From Cyclina sinensis (taxonomy: Eukaryota; Mollusca; Bivalvia; Venerida; Veneridae): 64,000 nt of DNA. The stretch spans positions 32,053,290 to 32,117,289 of the forward strand of contig JAAONU010000016.1 in NCBI GenBank assembly GCA_012932295.1, given 5' to 3'. Position 1 is the stretch's first letter. Each line of letters starts with the position of its first letter. The translations under genes were made by a program, and so were the position numbers. Below, piece after piece: positions 35,429 through 46,961 of the stretch. The notes beneath the pieces are model-generated. The model was not told the DNA's origin. It ran no database searches and worked only from the letters and a program-made list of their open reading frames with translations.

Positions 35429-36182
35429 TATGTAAATCATACTTCTGAATTCCAGACAATTTTTCCATAAAATTTAGTTTATATCAGTGCAATTTTACTT
35501 TCAACTACTGGAAAAATAAAAAAGTGCAAAAGACAGACCTAAGATTGCAAACTCTATGGCAAAAATTTCACGTCTGTATCTACAGTTTACCAATTAGCAG
35601 TGATATTTTATTTTGATATGTGTTAGAATAACAAGTTGTCAAGTAATGAATGAAATGCAGCTGAATATATTGATAATTAGATAGCGGTAAAAAATTAAAG
35701 CGGTGATTAGTGGATTAATAACAGGTGTTTGCTACAAGCAACTTGAAGGATTAAATTGTAATTGGGGTGTCTTAAAAAGTGTAATTAATTAGCTAACATC
35801 AGCCAATGTGTTGGTTATTGTAATTGGTGATTTTTTTTTTCAAACTTTTAAAATTTCTTCTTTAAAATTGGATCTATTTAAGGTGAAGGTCATTCAGGGG
35901 TCAAGGTCAAACAAATATAGGTCAGTAGGAAGGCCTTGTCCAAAGGGGTATTGTGTCCAAGTATGAAGTAAATCCACTCAGTAATAAGGAAGTTATGGCC
36001 AGTGTTAAAGTTTTCATGATGGACCGACGGACAAAGCGATCCCTATTGCTATACGATCCAAAAAGATGACAAATTGATTTGTCACTCAAATTCCAAGGTC
36101 AAAGATTTATGTATAGTTTTACCGCCCCATTCCAGTGATTTGTATGATTCCGAATTGTTATATCTGGTCCATCCACATTTTT
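35429..36182 (+). repeat. Unassigned DNA plus GGTCAAGGTCA dispersed repeat
   Basis: 35429-35870 is AT-rich with no recognised feature. About 35880-36060 (AAGGTCATTCAGGGGTCAAG, TAGGTCAGTAGGAAGGCCTT, GTGTCCAAGTATGAAGTAAA, GACGGACAAAGCGATCC) matches the repeat at 58390-58745. Confidence 0.6.
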
Positions 36183-37497
36183 AACCAGGCTTTCAATGAA
36201 AACTGGTTATTGTAATGCTGAAGTCGGCGGGCAGGCGTCAACTTTTGGTTTCCTCTCAATAACTTAAGTTTGCTTTGGCCTATTGATGCCAAACTTGGTA
36301 TATGGGTAGCTTATATCAAGAGGCAGCTTAGGATTGCTACCAAGATGTCTGTGATCAAGGTCAAGGTCACTGTTGCTAAAAATAGAAATTCAGTTTCCGC
36401 TAAATAATTTGAGATTGCTTTGGCCTATTGACACAAAGCTTGGTGTATGGGTAGCTTATATCAAGAGGCGTCTTCGGATTGCTACCCAGTTGGCTGTGGT
36501 CAAGGTCAAGGTCACTGTTGCTAAAAATAGAAATTCAGTTTCCGCACTAATACTTGAGTTTGCTTTTGCCTATTGACACAACGCTTGGTGTATGTGTAGC
36601 TTATATCAAGAAGCAGCTTGGGATTGCTACCCAGGTGTCTGTGATCAAGGTCAAGGTCACTGTTGCTAAAAATAGAAATTCAGTTTCCGCACAATTTCTT
36701 TAGTTTGCTTTGGCCTATTGACACAAAGCTTGGTGTATGGGTAGTTTATATCAAGAGGCAGCTTGGGATCGCTACCCAGGTGTCTTTGATCAAGGTCAAG
36801 GTCACTGTTGCTAAAAATAGAAATTCAGTTTTCGCTGAATTACTTGAGTTTGCTTTGGCCTATTGACGCCAAACTTGGTGTATGGGTAGCTTATATCAAG
36901 ACGCAGCTTGGGATTGCTACCCAGATGTCTGTGATCAAGGTCAAGGTCACTGTTGCTAAAAATAGAAATTCAGTTTCCGCTCAATTACTTGAGTTTGCTT
37001 TGGCCTATTGACACAAAGCTTGGTGTATGGGTAGCTTATATCAAGAGGCAGCTTGGGATTGCTATCCAGGTGTCTGTGATCAAGGTCAAGGTCACTGTTG
37101 CTAAAAATAGAAATTCATTTTTCGCTTAATTACTTGAGTTTGCTTTGGCCTATTGACGCCAAACTTGGTGTATGGGTAGCTTATATCAAGAGGCAGCTTG
37201 GGATTGCTACTTAGATATCTGGGAACAAGGTCAGGGTCACTTGCTTACAATAGAATTTTCAGCTTCTACTCAATAACTTCAGCACACTTTGACCTATTGA
37301 TACTCAACTTGGCATGTGTGTAGCTTACATGAAAATACAGCCTGGCATTGCAACTCAGCTATCTGAATTATTTTTATTTTGAACTATTGAAACCAACTTT
37401 CTGTATTGGGATCAAAATAAGAGCATCATTTTTATTTCACTGCCATATTTCTTCCTAATTCCTGTCACATCAATACATGGTCGTTGAAAACCTGGTT
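36183..37497 (+). mobile_element. TIR element with 145-bp tandem units
   Basis: The left end AACCAGGCTTTCAATGA and right end TCGTTGAAAACCTGGTT are inverted repeats matching at 15 of 17 positions. Between them lie about seven to eight units of 145 bp, each with GCTTTGGCCTATTGACACAA, GGTGTATGGGTAGCTTATAT, GGTCAAGGTCACTGTTGCTA and AAAATAGAAATTCAGTTTCC. The 67-codon open frames inside the units are by-products of the period. No transposase is present, so it would be non-autonomous. Confidence 0.75.
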
Positions 37498-39087
37498 TTC
37501 GTTGCATTGCAGCGCTTCTTGTACTTTTTTAAGAGTTTTCAGTTGCTACTTTTCCAGACCATTATTCCACCCTTGAAGACAGTTTTGACACTTATGTATG
37601 AACAGATTTTCTATTCTAAAGTAGGGACGCAGTGCAGAAAATAATTTTTTGTCTCGTATTTTCAGGAGCCAGTATTGTAAGGCTGAACCTTGACCTTTGA
37701 GCATAAGTGAAATGGTGTAGTTTGAAAAGGTTTGTGGAATGGGTATTTATGTTGACTAAAACAAGGTATGTAGAATTACACTGTTTCCTGTTTTCATGTG
37801 TGAAAGTATAAATTGTTCATGATAACTTTTCTGTTAAATAAATCTGTAATCAGTTCTGTTTGTAATATCCTACTTCAGAAGTTGTCTACTAATCAGCTGT
37901 GGTTGCACTGCTGCATTTGGATGACTTCTTTCTGTATTTTGGCTCTATTATTTATGTAAGTAAGTAACTTATTTGTCCTTTTCAAATGGTAAGGCCTATC
38001 ACCTCACTTGTTGCACTTCTGTTCTTCTAACATTCTTGCATGCACTAAGGCTTTGCCAGATGAAAATGTTCGTCAGATACTTACAGGTACATTTTGTAAA
38101 TTCTCATTTTCTCAGTTAAATCTAGGATTCAATCAGTCAGACAAAGCAGAGATCAGTTCAAACACAATGGTTTTTAGATTAACTTTTTTAGTAGGTCATT
38201 GTTAATTTCTTTTTGCCAGTCAGGTAATTCTTGATGATTTTGCATTTTTATCAAGTTAATTGCATGTAATTTTTTTTTGTTTCTATTTTTGTTTGAGCCA
38301 ACCTTCGCAATTTAGAGGATAGAGGAAGAAATGTAGCAGGAGTGTGATAATGGGAAACAGAATCAAAATCTATAAAACAAGGTTGATGGTATGTTTGATT
38401 TTTTACAATGTGATTTTTAGTTTTCCAAAAGTAATCCTGAGCATTTTAAAGGTTAAGATTAGAAGAAAAATGGTAAATATGCAACTGGGGATACAGAAAT
38501 AAAACCAATGAAATAAGGTTTATGAAATAATAGTGTAAGTAAGATGAGACAAGGTTATGTATTTATCTTTTATTAGAAAGTATATCAGTTAAAATATTAA
38601 CTGTAAATTGTTTTACATGTCATCTATCAAGAACAAGACTGAATTTGACACTATTGAAGATTTCTGTACTGATGTCATCGCAAGCTGTGCCATATGTTGA
38701 ATGACTTGATATGGATGACTGGATTGATGGACGTGAGCTGATGTGGGTGAGAGGAGTGACATGAAAAATGTACCAACAGGATCTGATGGAAGCTTAAACC
38801 ACTGGAGCTCAAGCACCATTTTTCAAGGTATGTCCATGTAGGAGAGGCAGAGAAGTGATGCTCTTTTTATGGGAGTTGTGCTCATACATATATAATGTCT
38901 CTTAGTATACATTTGTGACAGTATCCATTTGCTGTTCTTTGTAAATTGAGACAAAAATAGAAATCATCAACTTGGTTGACAGCAAGTCTTAACCACTAAA
39001 TGATGACATTGATTCTGTGTTATGTCTGAAACTTTCGACCAATGTTTAATCTTTTGAAATGCAACACTTTATTCCTGGTTTTTATTC

Positions 39088-39324
39088 ATGTATGTGAAGC
39101 CATTTTTGAAACTCTACTTTGAAGAGCACCCTGATGGAAGAAGACCCTGTGTGAAGAAGATCAGTGCCGAGTTCTGCAACATTGGTTCATTAGAAAATGT
39201 AATTGGTATGCCTAACCAGATGTTACATTCAAGTTTCTGGTATTTAAAGCAGTTCATTACCTATGAAGGTAATGACTTGTCATATGTAAATGAGCTGAAA
39301 TTTGCTGTTCCCATAAGAAGTTAG
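39088..39324 (+). CDS. Open frame in block copy 1 (MYVKPFLKLYFEEHPDGRRP...)
   Basis: An ATG-started frame of 78 codons, starting MYVKPFLKLYFEEHPDGRRP and ending NELKFAVPIRS. A possible donor (GAAGGTAATGAC) lies inside after ITYEG, so the coding part, if real, may end there. The copy at 41456-41692 is the same length; the copy at 43758 has a 5-base deletion that breaks the frame. No known domain was recognised and no good acceptor lies just upstream. Coding status is uncertain. Confidence 0.35.
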   Translation: MYVKPFLKLYFEEHPDGRRPCVKKISAEFCNIGSLENVIGMPNQMLHSSFWYLKQFITYEGNDLSYVNELKFAVPIRS

Positions 39325-39541
39325 ATGACTTTCTCTTTTTATGTGGTTTGTTTTCTAAATCTGGATTGTTTAATGCTGAATAAATTAGCATTAAGAGGTG
39401 CTTCATTTAAAATTGTTGATACATAATAAAACTTCCAGGCCTCCATCAGTAACAGAAGTTGGTTTAAATGGACTTGGACATAACAGGCAGGTTCAGATAT
39501 ACAAAACAACCAGTAAGTTAGCATTTACCTTTTCTTTTCAG

Positions 39542-39658
39542 GGTTTGGCCTTATTCTGGTTGATGTGCTTTGCAATATGCTCTGGTCTGATGAAAGCAAA
39601 ACTTCATCACCATGGCAGAATGGGCTAGATGAGGATGGAAGAGTTGGTTCTTTTGCAG
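39542..39658 (+). CDS. 117-base exon, copy 1 (FGLILVDVLCNMLWSD...)
   Basis: Bounded by a strong acceptor (ACCTTTTCTTTTCAG) and donor (GTAAGTTT). The single open frame runs through all codons in phase 1-1: FGLILVDVLCNMLWSDESK, then SSPWQNGLDEDGRVGSFAG. It is related to the type B segments of the 17-30 kb array (FC.LL, then a W, then an acidic DDE or DEDG stretch, then SF). The symmetric phase means it could be repeated or skipped without frame loss. No known family. Confidence 0.5.
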
Positions 39659-41455
39659 GTAAGTTTATTTTTCACTTTATTGTTATAATCTCCTAAATCT
39701 GGAATCAGGAAATTTTGACAGCTTAAATTGTTATATCTAGTCCACCCTTAAGTCATCCTTCTTTAGACTAACCATTACTCAAAGGGGTCTAGTGCATTGA
39801 AACGATAACATTCCTTTTACTATTTTAAGACATTTCAGTTGATACTGTTTAGACCATGATTCCACCCTTGAAGACAGTTTTGACATTTATGGATAGATTT
39901 TATATTCTAAAGTAGGGATGCACTGTGCAGAAAAGCAATAATTTTCTTAATTTCACATGTCTCCATATTTTCAGAAGCCAGTATTGTCAGGATAAACCTT
40001 GACCTTTGAGCATCACTGAAATGGTGCAGTTTGAAAAGGTTTGTGGAATGGGTATATCTTGACTAAAACAAGGTATGTAGAATTACACTGTTTCCTCTTT
40101 TCATGTGTGATAGTATAAATTGTTCATGATTACTTTTCTGTTAAATGAATTTCTATTCAGTTCAGTTTGTAATATCCTACTTCAGAAATTGTCTACTAAT
40201 CAGCTGTGGTTGTACTGTCTCATTTAAATGACTTCTTGCTTTATTTCGGTTTTGTTTTTGTTAGTAAGTACATGATTTGTCACTTTCAAATGGTAAAGAC
40301 TATATATCACCTCACTTGTTTTCACTTGTTGCACAGTTCTTCTCCTAACATTCTTGCATGCACTGTCTTTGCCAGATGAAAATGTTCCAGTCAGATACTT
40401 ACAGCTGAATTTGGTAAATTCTCAATTTCTCAGTTAAATGTAGGATTCAGGAAGTCAGACAAAGCAGAGATCAGTGCAAACACAATGGTTTTTAAGTTAG
40501 CTTTTTTAGTAGGTCATTGTTAATTTCTTTTTGCCAGTCAGGTAATTCTTGATGATTTTGTATCTTTATCAAGTTAATTGCATGTAATTTTTTCTGTTTC
40601 TATTTTTGTTTGAGCCAACCTTAGCAATTTAGAGGATAGAGGAAGAAATGTAGCAGAAGTGTGATAATGGGAAACAGAATGAAAATCTATAAAACAAGGT
40701 TGGTGGTATGTTTGATTTTTTACAATGTGATTTTTGATTTTCCAAAAGTAATCCGGAGCATTTTAAAGGTTAAGATTAGAAGAAAAATGGTAAATATGCA
40801 ACTGGGGATACAGAAATAAAACCAATGAAATAAGGTTTATGAAATAATAGTGTAAGTAAGATGAGACAAGGTTATGTATTTATCTTTTATTAGAAAGTAT
40901 CAGTTAAAATATTAACTGTAAATTGTTTTACATGTCACCTATCAAGAACAAGACTGAATTTGACACTATTGAAGATTTCTGTACTGATGTCATTGATAGC
41001 TGTGCCATGTTGAATGACTTGATGTCTGGTTATGGATGACTTGATTGATGGAAATGACTTGATGTCTGGTTATGGATGACTGGATTGATGGACGTGAGCT
41101 GATGTGGGTGAGTGGAGTAACATGAAGAATGTACCAACAGGATCTGATGGAAGCTTAATCTACTGTATGGAGTTCAGGCACCATTTTTCAAGGTATGTCC
41201 ATGTAGTAGAGGCAGAGAAGTGATGCTCTTTTTATGGGAGTTGTGCTCATACATATATAATAAGGTCTCTTAGTATACATTTGTGACAGTATCCATTTGC
41301 TGTTCTTTGTAAATTGAGACAAAAATAAAAATCATCAACTTGGTTGACAGCAAGTCTTAACCACTAAATGATGACATTGATTCTGTGTTATGTCTGAAAC
41401 TTTTGACCGATGTTTAATCTTTTGAAATGCAACACTTTATTGTTGGGTTTTATTC

Positions 41456-41692
41456 ATGTATGTGAAGCCATTTTTGATACTGTACTTTGAACAGCAACCT
41501 GGTGGAAGAAGACCCAGTGTGAAGAAGATTAGTGTCAAGTTCTGCAACATTGGTTCATTAGAAAATGTAATTGGTATGCCTAACCAGATGTTACATTCAA
41601 GTTTCTGGTATTTAAAGCAGTTCATTACCTATGAAGGTAATGACTTGTCATATGTAAATGAGCTGAAATTTGCTGTTCCCATAAGAAGTTAG
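41456..41692 (+). CDS. Open frame in block copy 2 (MYVKPFLILYFEQQPGGRRP...)
   Basis: The counterpart of 39088-39324. The first third differs from copy 1 by about nine bases, mostly amino-acid-changing (K/I, E/Q, H/Q, D/G, C/S, A/V, E/K), while the rest of the frame is identical in sequence. No domain was recognised. Confidence 0.35.
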   Translation: MYVKPFLILYFEQQPGGRRPSVKKISVKFCNIGSLENVIGMPNQMLHSSFWYLKQFITYEGNDLSYVNELKFAVPIRS

Positions 41693-41909
41693 ATGACTTT
41701 CTCTTTTTATGTGGTTTGTTTTCTAAATCTGGATTGTTTAATGCTGAATAAATTAGCATTAAGAGGTGCTTCATTTAAAATTGTTGATACATAATAAAAC
41801 TTCCAGGCCTCCATCAGTAACAGAAGTTGGTTTAAATGGACTTGGACATAACAGGCAGGTTCAGATATACAAAACAACCAGTAAGTTAGCATTTACCTTT
41901 TCTTTTCAG

Positions 41910-42026
41910 GGTTTGGCCTTATTCTGGTTGATGTGCTTTGCAATATGCTCTGGTCTGATGAAAGCAAAACTTCATCACCATGGCAGAATGGGCTAGATGA
42001 GGATGGAAGAGTTGGTTCTTTTGCAG
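41910..42026 (+). CDS. 117-base exon, copy 2
   Basis: Same length, splice sites and reading frame as 39542-39658, and identical to it as far as I can read. It is part of the long identical stretch shared by block copies 1 and 2. Confidence 0.5.
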
Positions 42027-44196
42027 GTAAGTTTATTTTTCACTTTATTGTTATAATCTCCTCAATCTGGAATCAGGAAATTTTGACAGCTTAAATTGTT
42101 ATATCTAGTCCACCCTTAAGTCATCCTTCTTTAGACTAACCATTACTCAAAGGGGTCTAGTGCATTGAAACGATAACATTCCTTTTACTATTTTAAGACA
42201 TTTCAGTTGATACTGTTTAGACCATGATTCCACCCTTGAAGACAGTTTTGACATTTATGGATAGATTTTATATTCTAAAGTAGGGATGCAGTGCAGAAAA
42301 TAATTTTTTGTCTCGTATTTTCAGGAGCCAGTATTGTAAGGGTGACCCTTGACCTTTGAGCATAAGTGAAATTGTGCAGTTTGAAAAGGTTTGGGGAATG
42401 GGTATTTATGTTGACTAAAACAAGGTATGTAGAATTACACTGTTTCCTCTTTTCATGTGTGATAGTATAAATTGTTCATGATTACTTTTCTGTTAAATAA
42501 ATCTGTAATCTGTTCTGTTTGTGATATCCTACTTCAGAAGTTGTCTACTAATCAGCTGTGGTTGCACTGTTGCATTTGGATGACTTCTTACTGTATTTTG
42601 GCTCTTTTGTTTATATAAGCAAGTAACTTTGCCCTTTTCAAATGGCTTACTTGTTTTCACTTGTTGCACTGTTCTTCTCCTAACATTCTTGCATGCACTA
42701 AGGCTTTGCCAGATGAAAATGTTCCAGTCAGATAATTACAGCTGAATTTTGTAAATTCTCATTTTCTCAGTTAAATTTAGGATTCAAGGAGTCAGACAAA
42801 GCAGAGATCAGTGCAAACACATTGGTTTTTAGATTAACTTTTTAGTAGGTCATTGTTAATTTCTTTTTGCCAGTCAGGTAATTCTTGATGATTTTGTATC
42901 TTTATCAAGTTAATTGCATGTAATTTTTTCTGTTTCTATTTTTGTTTGAGCCAACCATAGCAATTTAGAGGTTAGAGGAAGAAATGTAGCAGAAGTGTGA
43001 TAATGGGAAACAGAATCAAAACCTATAAAACAAGGTTGGTGGTATGTTTGATTTTTTATGATGTGATTTTTAATTTTCCAAAAGTAATCCTGAGCATTTT
43101 AAAGGTTAAGATTAGAAGAAAAATGGTAAATATGCAACTGGGGATACAGAAATAAAACCAATGAAATAAGGTTTATGAAATACTAGTGTAAGTAAAATGA
43201 GACAAGGTTATGTATTTATCTTTTATTAGAAAGTATCAGTTAAAATATTAACCATTGTTAACTGTAAATTGTTTTACATGTCACCTATCAAGAACAAGAC
43301 TGAATTTGACACTATTGAAGATTCCTTTACTGATGTCATTGATAGCTGTGACATGTTGAATGACTTGATGTCTGGTTATGGATGACTGGATTGATGGACG
43401 TGAGCTGATGTGGGTGAGAGGAGTGACATGAAGAATTTACCAGCAGGATCTGATGGAAGCTTAAACCACACGAGCTCAAGCACCATTTTTCAAGGTATGT
43501 CCATGTAGGAGAGGCAGAGAAGTGATGCTCTTTTTATGGGAGTTGTGCTCATACATATATAATAAGGTCTCTTAGTATACATTTGTGACAGTATCCATTT
43601 GCTGTTCTTTGTAAATTGAGACAAAAATAGAAATCATCAACTTGGTTGACAGCAAGTCTTAACCACTAAATGATGACATTGATTCTGTATTATGTCTGAA
43701 ACTTTCGACCGATGTTTAATCTTTTTAAATGCAACACTTTATTTCTGGTTTTTATTCATGTATGTGAAGCCATTTTTGATACTTTGAACAGCAACCTGGT
43801 GGAAGAAGACTCAGTGTGAAGAAGATCAGTGCCGAGTTCTGCAACATTGGTTCATTAGAACACATAATTGGTATGCCTAACCAGATGTTACATTCAAGTT
43901 TCTGGTATTTAAAGCAGTTGATTACCTATGAAGGTTATGATTTGTCATATTTAAATGAGCTGAAATTTGCTGTTCCCATAAGAAGTTAGATGACTTTCTC
44001 TTTTTATGTGGTTTGTTTTCTAAATCTGGATTGTTTAATGCTGAATAAATTAGCATTAAGAGGTGCTTCATTTAAAATTGTTGATACATAATAAAACTTC
44101 CTGGCCTCCATCAGTAACAGAAGTTGGTTTAAATGGACTTGGACATAACAGGCAGGTTCAGATATACAAAACAACCAGTAAGTTAGCATTTACCTT

Positions 44197-45057
44197 TTTA
44201 ATCCCCTTCCGCAAAGCAGGGAGGGGATTATAGGAATGGCCTCCGTCAGTCAGTCCATCCGTCCGTCCGTAACACTTTGTGTCCGCTCCATAACTTTTAA
44301 ACTGCTGAAAATTTTTTGAAAAAACTTGGCACAAGTGATCACCATTATCAGACAATGTGCAGACCACAGTTATTAGGTTGCTACCCCAAAGGTCAAGGTC
44401 ACACTTAAAGGTCAAGTGTTAAAAGTCTACATTTTGTGTCTGCTCCACAACTTTTAAACCGCTGAAAATTTTTTGAAATAACTTGGCACAAGTGATCACC
44501 ATTATAAGACGATGTGCAGAGCACAATAATTGGGTTGCTCCCACAAGGTCAAGGTCACACTTAAAGGTCAAGTGTTAAAAGTCTACATTTTGTGTCCGCT
44601 CCATAACTTTTAAACCGCTGAAAAAAATTTTCAAATAACTTGGCACAAGTGTTCATCATTATGAGACGATGTGCAGAGCGCAATAATTGGGTTGCTACCC
44701 CTAAGGTCAAGGTCACAGTTAAAGGTCAGATATCCACATTTCACGTCTCCTCTTTAACTTACTAACTTGGCTTATGAAAAGTTTTTTAATTACTTTGCAC
44801 AAAATAATGATCACCACTATGACACGATGTGCAGAACCCAACATCCAGGTTACTATGCCCAAGGTCAAGGTTAAATATTCTCCCTAACTTTTGACTTTAT
44901 GGAAGATTTTAAATAACCTGGCACAAATAATTACTATCATGAGACTGTGAGCTTATAATATGCATAGCACAACATCAAGGTCATGGTTGATTAAAGGTCA
45001 AGAAGTACACATTAATGTCCGCTGTGGACGGGGATTTAGCTGTCCTTCAGACTGCCT
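44197..45057 (+). mobile_element. Dispersed repeat inserted in block copy 3
   Basis: It breaks the intron text ACCTTTTCTTTTCAG just before the third 117-base exon. It starts TAATCCCCTTCCGCAAAGCA with a GTCCGTCCGT head, then holds three to four units of about 170 bp (TTTGTGTCCGCTCCATAACT, AACTTGGCACAAGTGATCAC, AAGGTCAAGGTCACACTTAA), each more diverged to the right. No coding capacity. CTTTT on both sides could be a short target duplication. Confidence 0.75.
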
Positions 45058-45068
45058 TGTCTTTTCAG

Positions 45069-45185
45069 GTTTTTGCCTTATTCTAGCTGATGTGCTTTGC
45101 AATATGCACTGGTCTGATAAAAGCAAAAATTCATCACCATGGCAGAATGGGCCAGATGAGGATGGAAAAGTTTGTTCTTTTACAA
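45069..45185 (+). CDS. 117-base exon, copy 3 (FCLILADVLCNMHWSD...)
   Basis: Same length and phase as copies 1 and 2 but diverged: FCLILADVLCNMHWSDKSKN, then SSPWQNGPDEDGKVCSFTS. Differences include F-G to F-C and G-S to C-S, so this copy has three Cys where copies 1 and 2 have one. The frame stays open. Acceptor CTTGTCTTTTCAG, donor GTAAGTTT. Confidence 0.5.
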
Positions 45186-46432
45186 GTAAGTTTGTTTTTC
45201 ACTTTTCTGGTATAGTCTCCTAAATCTGGAATCAGGAAATTTTGACAGCTTTTGTTATATCTATATATACCCTTCTTTGTACTAACCATTTCTCAAAGGG
45301 GTCTAGTGCATAAGGACCATAACTCTCATTTTACTATTTTAAGATGGTTTAGTTGATATCTGTCCAGACCATGATTTCACCCTTGAAGACAGTTTTGACA
45401 CTTATTTATGGATAGATTTTGTAATCTTAAGAAGGGATGCAGTGTAGAAAAACAATATATTTTCTTAATTTCACATGTTTCAGTATTTTCAGGAGCCAGT
45501 ATTGTCAGGATGAACCTTGACTTTTGAGCATCACTGAAATGGTGCAGTTTGAAAAGGTTTGGGGAATAGGTTTATCTTGACTAAAACATGGTATGTAGAA
45601 TTACACTCTTTTCATGTGTGATAGTATAAAGTGTTCATGATTACTTTTCTGTTAAATGAATTTGTAATCTGTTCTGTTTGTAATATCCTACTTCAGAAGT
45701 TGTCTACTAATCAGCTGTGGTTGTACTGTCTCATTTGGATGACTTTTTGCTTTATTTTAGGTCTATTATTTATGTAAGTAAGTAACTGATTTGTCATTTT
45801 CAAATAGTAAGGCCTATCACCTCACTTGTTGCACTTTTGTTCTCTTAACATTCTTGCATGCACCAAGGCTTTGCCACTTGAAAATGTTCCAGTCAGATAC
45901 TAAATACAGGTACATTTTGTAAATTCTCATTTTCTCAGTTGAATGTAGGATTAAGGGAGCCAGACAAAGGCGAGATCAGTGCAAACACAATTGTTTTTAG
46001 ATTAACTTGTTTAGTAGGTCATTGTTTAAAGTATCTTATTATTAGTCATGTATTTCTTGATGATTTTGTATCTGCATCAAGTTAATTGCATGTAATTTTT
46101 TCTGTTTCTATTTTTGTTTGAGCCAACCTTAGCAATTTAGAGGTTAGAGGAAGAAATGTAGCAGGAGTGTGATAATGGGAAACAGAATGAAAATCTATAA
46201 AACAAGGTTGGTGGTATGTTTGATTGTTAACATTTTTATATTTTCCAAAAGTAATCCTGAGCATTTTAAAGGGTAGGGGTAGAAAAAAAGGTAAATATGC
46301 AACTTGGGATACAGAAATAAAACCAATGAAATTAGGTTTATGAAATAATAGACAGTGTCAATATTTAAGATGAGACAAGGTATTAGAAAATATCAATTAA
46401 AATAATAACTGTAAATTGTTTTAATTTTTCAG

Positions 46433-46659
46433 CTCCTGTTACATGTTCCTTTCCAAGAACAAGACTGAATTTGACACTATTGAAGATTCCTGTACTGATG
46501 TCATTGATAGCTGTGCCATGTTGAATGACTTGATGTCTGGTTATGGATGACTGGATTGATGGACGTGAGCTGATGTGGGTGAGAAGAGTAACATGAAGAA
46601 TGTACCAACAGGATCTGATGGAAGCTTAAACCACATGAGCTCAAGCATCATTTTACAAG
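46433..46659 (+). other. Exon-like segment with KNKTEFDTIEDSC frame and stop
   Basis: Acceptor TTTTAATTTTTCAG and donor GTATGTCC. One frame is open from the acceptor for 38 codons (SCYMFLSKNKTEFDTIEDSC, then TDVIDSCAMLNDLMSGYG) and stops at 46548-46550. Related copies end before donors at 38828, 41193 and 43495. In those copies the acceptor AG is missing, and copy 1 also breaks the frame. It could be a terminal coding exon read into an untranslated part, or noncoding. Confidence 0.35.
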
Positions 46660-46961
46660 GTATGTCCATGTAGTAGAGGCAGAGGAGAGATTTTCTTTTA
46701 AATATGGAAGGTGTGCTTATATGCATATTACATGTATAATGTCATTTAGTTACACATTTGTGAAAGTGTCAATTTGTTGTTCTTGGTAAATTGAGAAAAA
46801 AATGAAATTGACAGCAGTTTTAGTTTTGAGAGGAACTTAGTTTACCCAATGTGAACTTATTTTACTGTCATATTGGCACTTCACTGAGCCAGTATTTCTG
46901 GGAGAGACAAGTACTCAGCCTCCCCCTACTGTAACAACTAGCAGCTTTCTCAGATAGTCAT

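Larger units (their letters stand above)
37666..46659 (+). repeat. 2.35-kb tandem block, about four copies, with exon-like segments
   Basis: Landmarks recur in order: a noncoding exon-like segment (37666, 39975, 42325, 45493), AAGTTGTCTACTAATCAGCT, GGCTTTGCCAGATGAAAATG, a segment with AAGACTGAATTTGACACTAT ending before GTATGTCC (donors at 38828, 41193, 43495, 46660), an ATGTATGTGAAGCCATTTTT segment (39088, 41456, 43758), and a 117-base exon (39542, 41910, 45069). Starts are about 2.31-2.37 kb apart. The third copy is lengthened by an insertion at 44197-45057, and the fourth ends after the GTATGTCC donor. Copies are very similar, and long stretches of copies 1 and 2 are identical. The block family is also recognisable at 15.3-16 kb. 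Confidence 0.85.

Noticed and set aside
36373..37011. Three 67-codon open frames (MLKIEIQF...)
   Set aside because: They repeat with the 145-bp tandem period and span unit boundaries, so they are by-products of the repeat.
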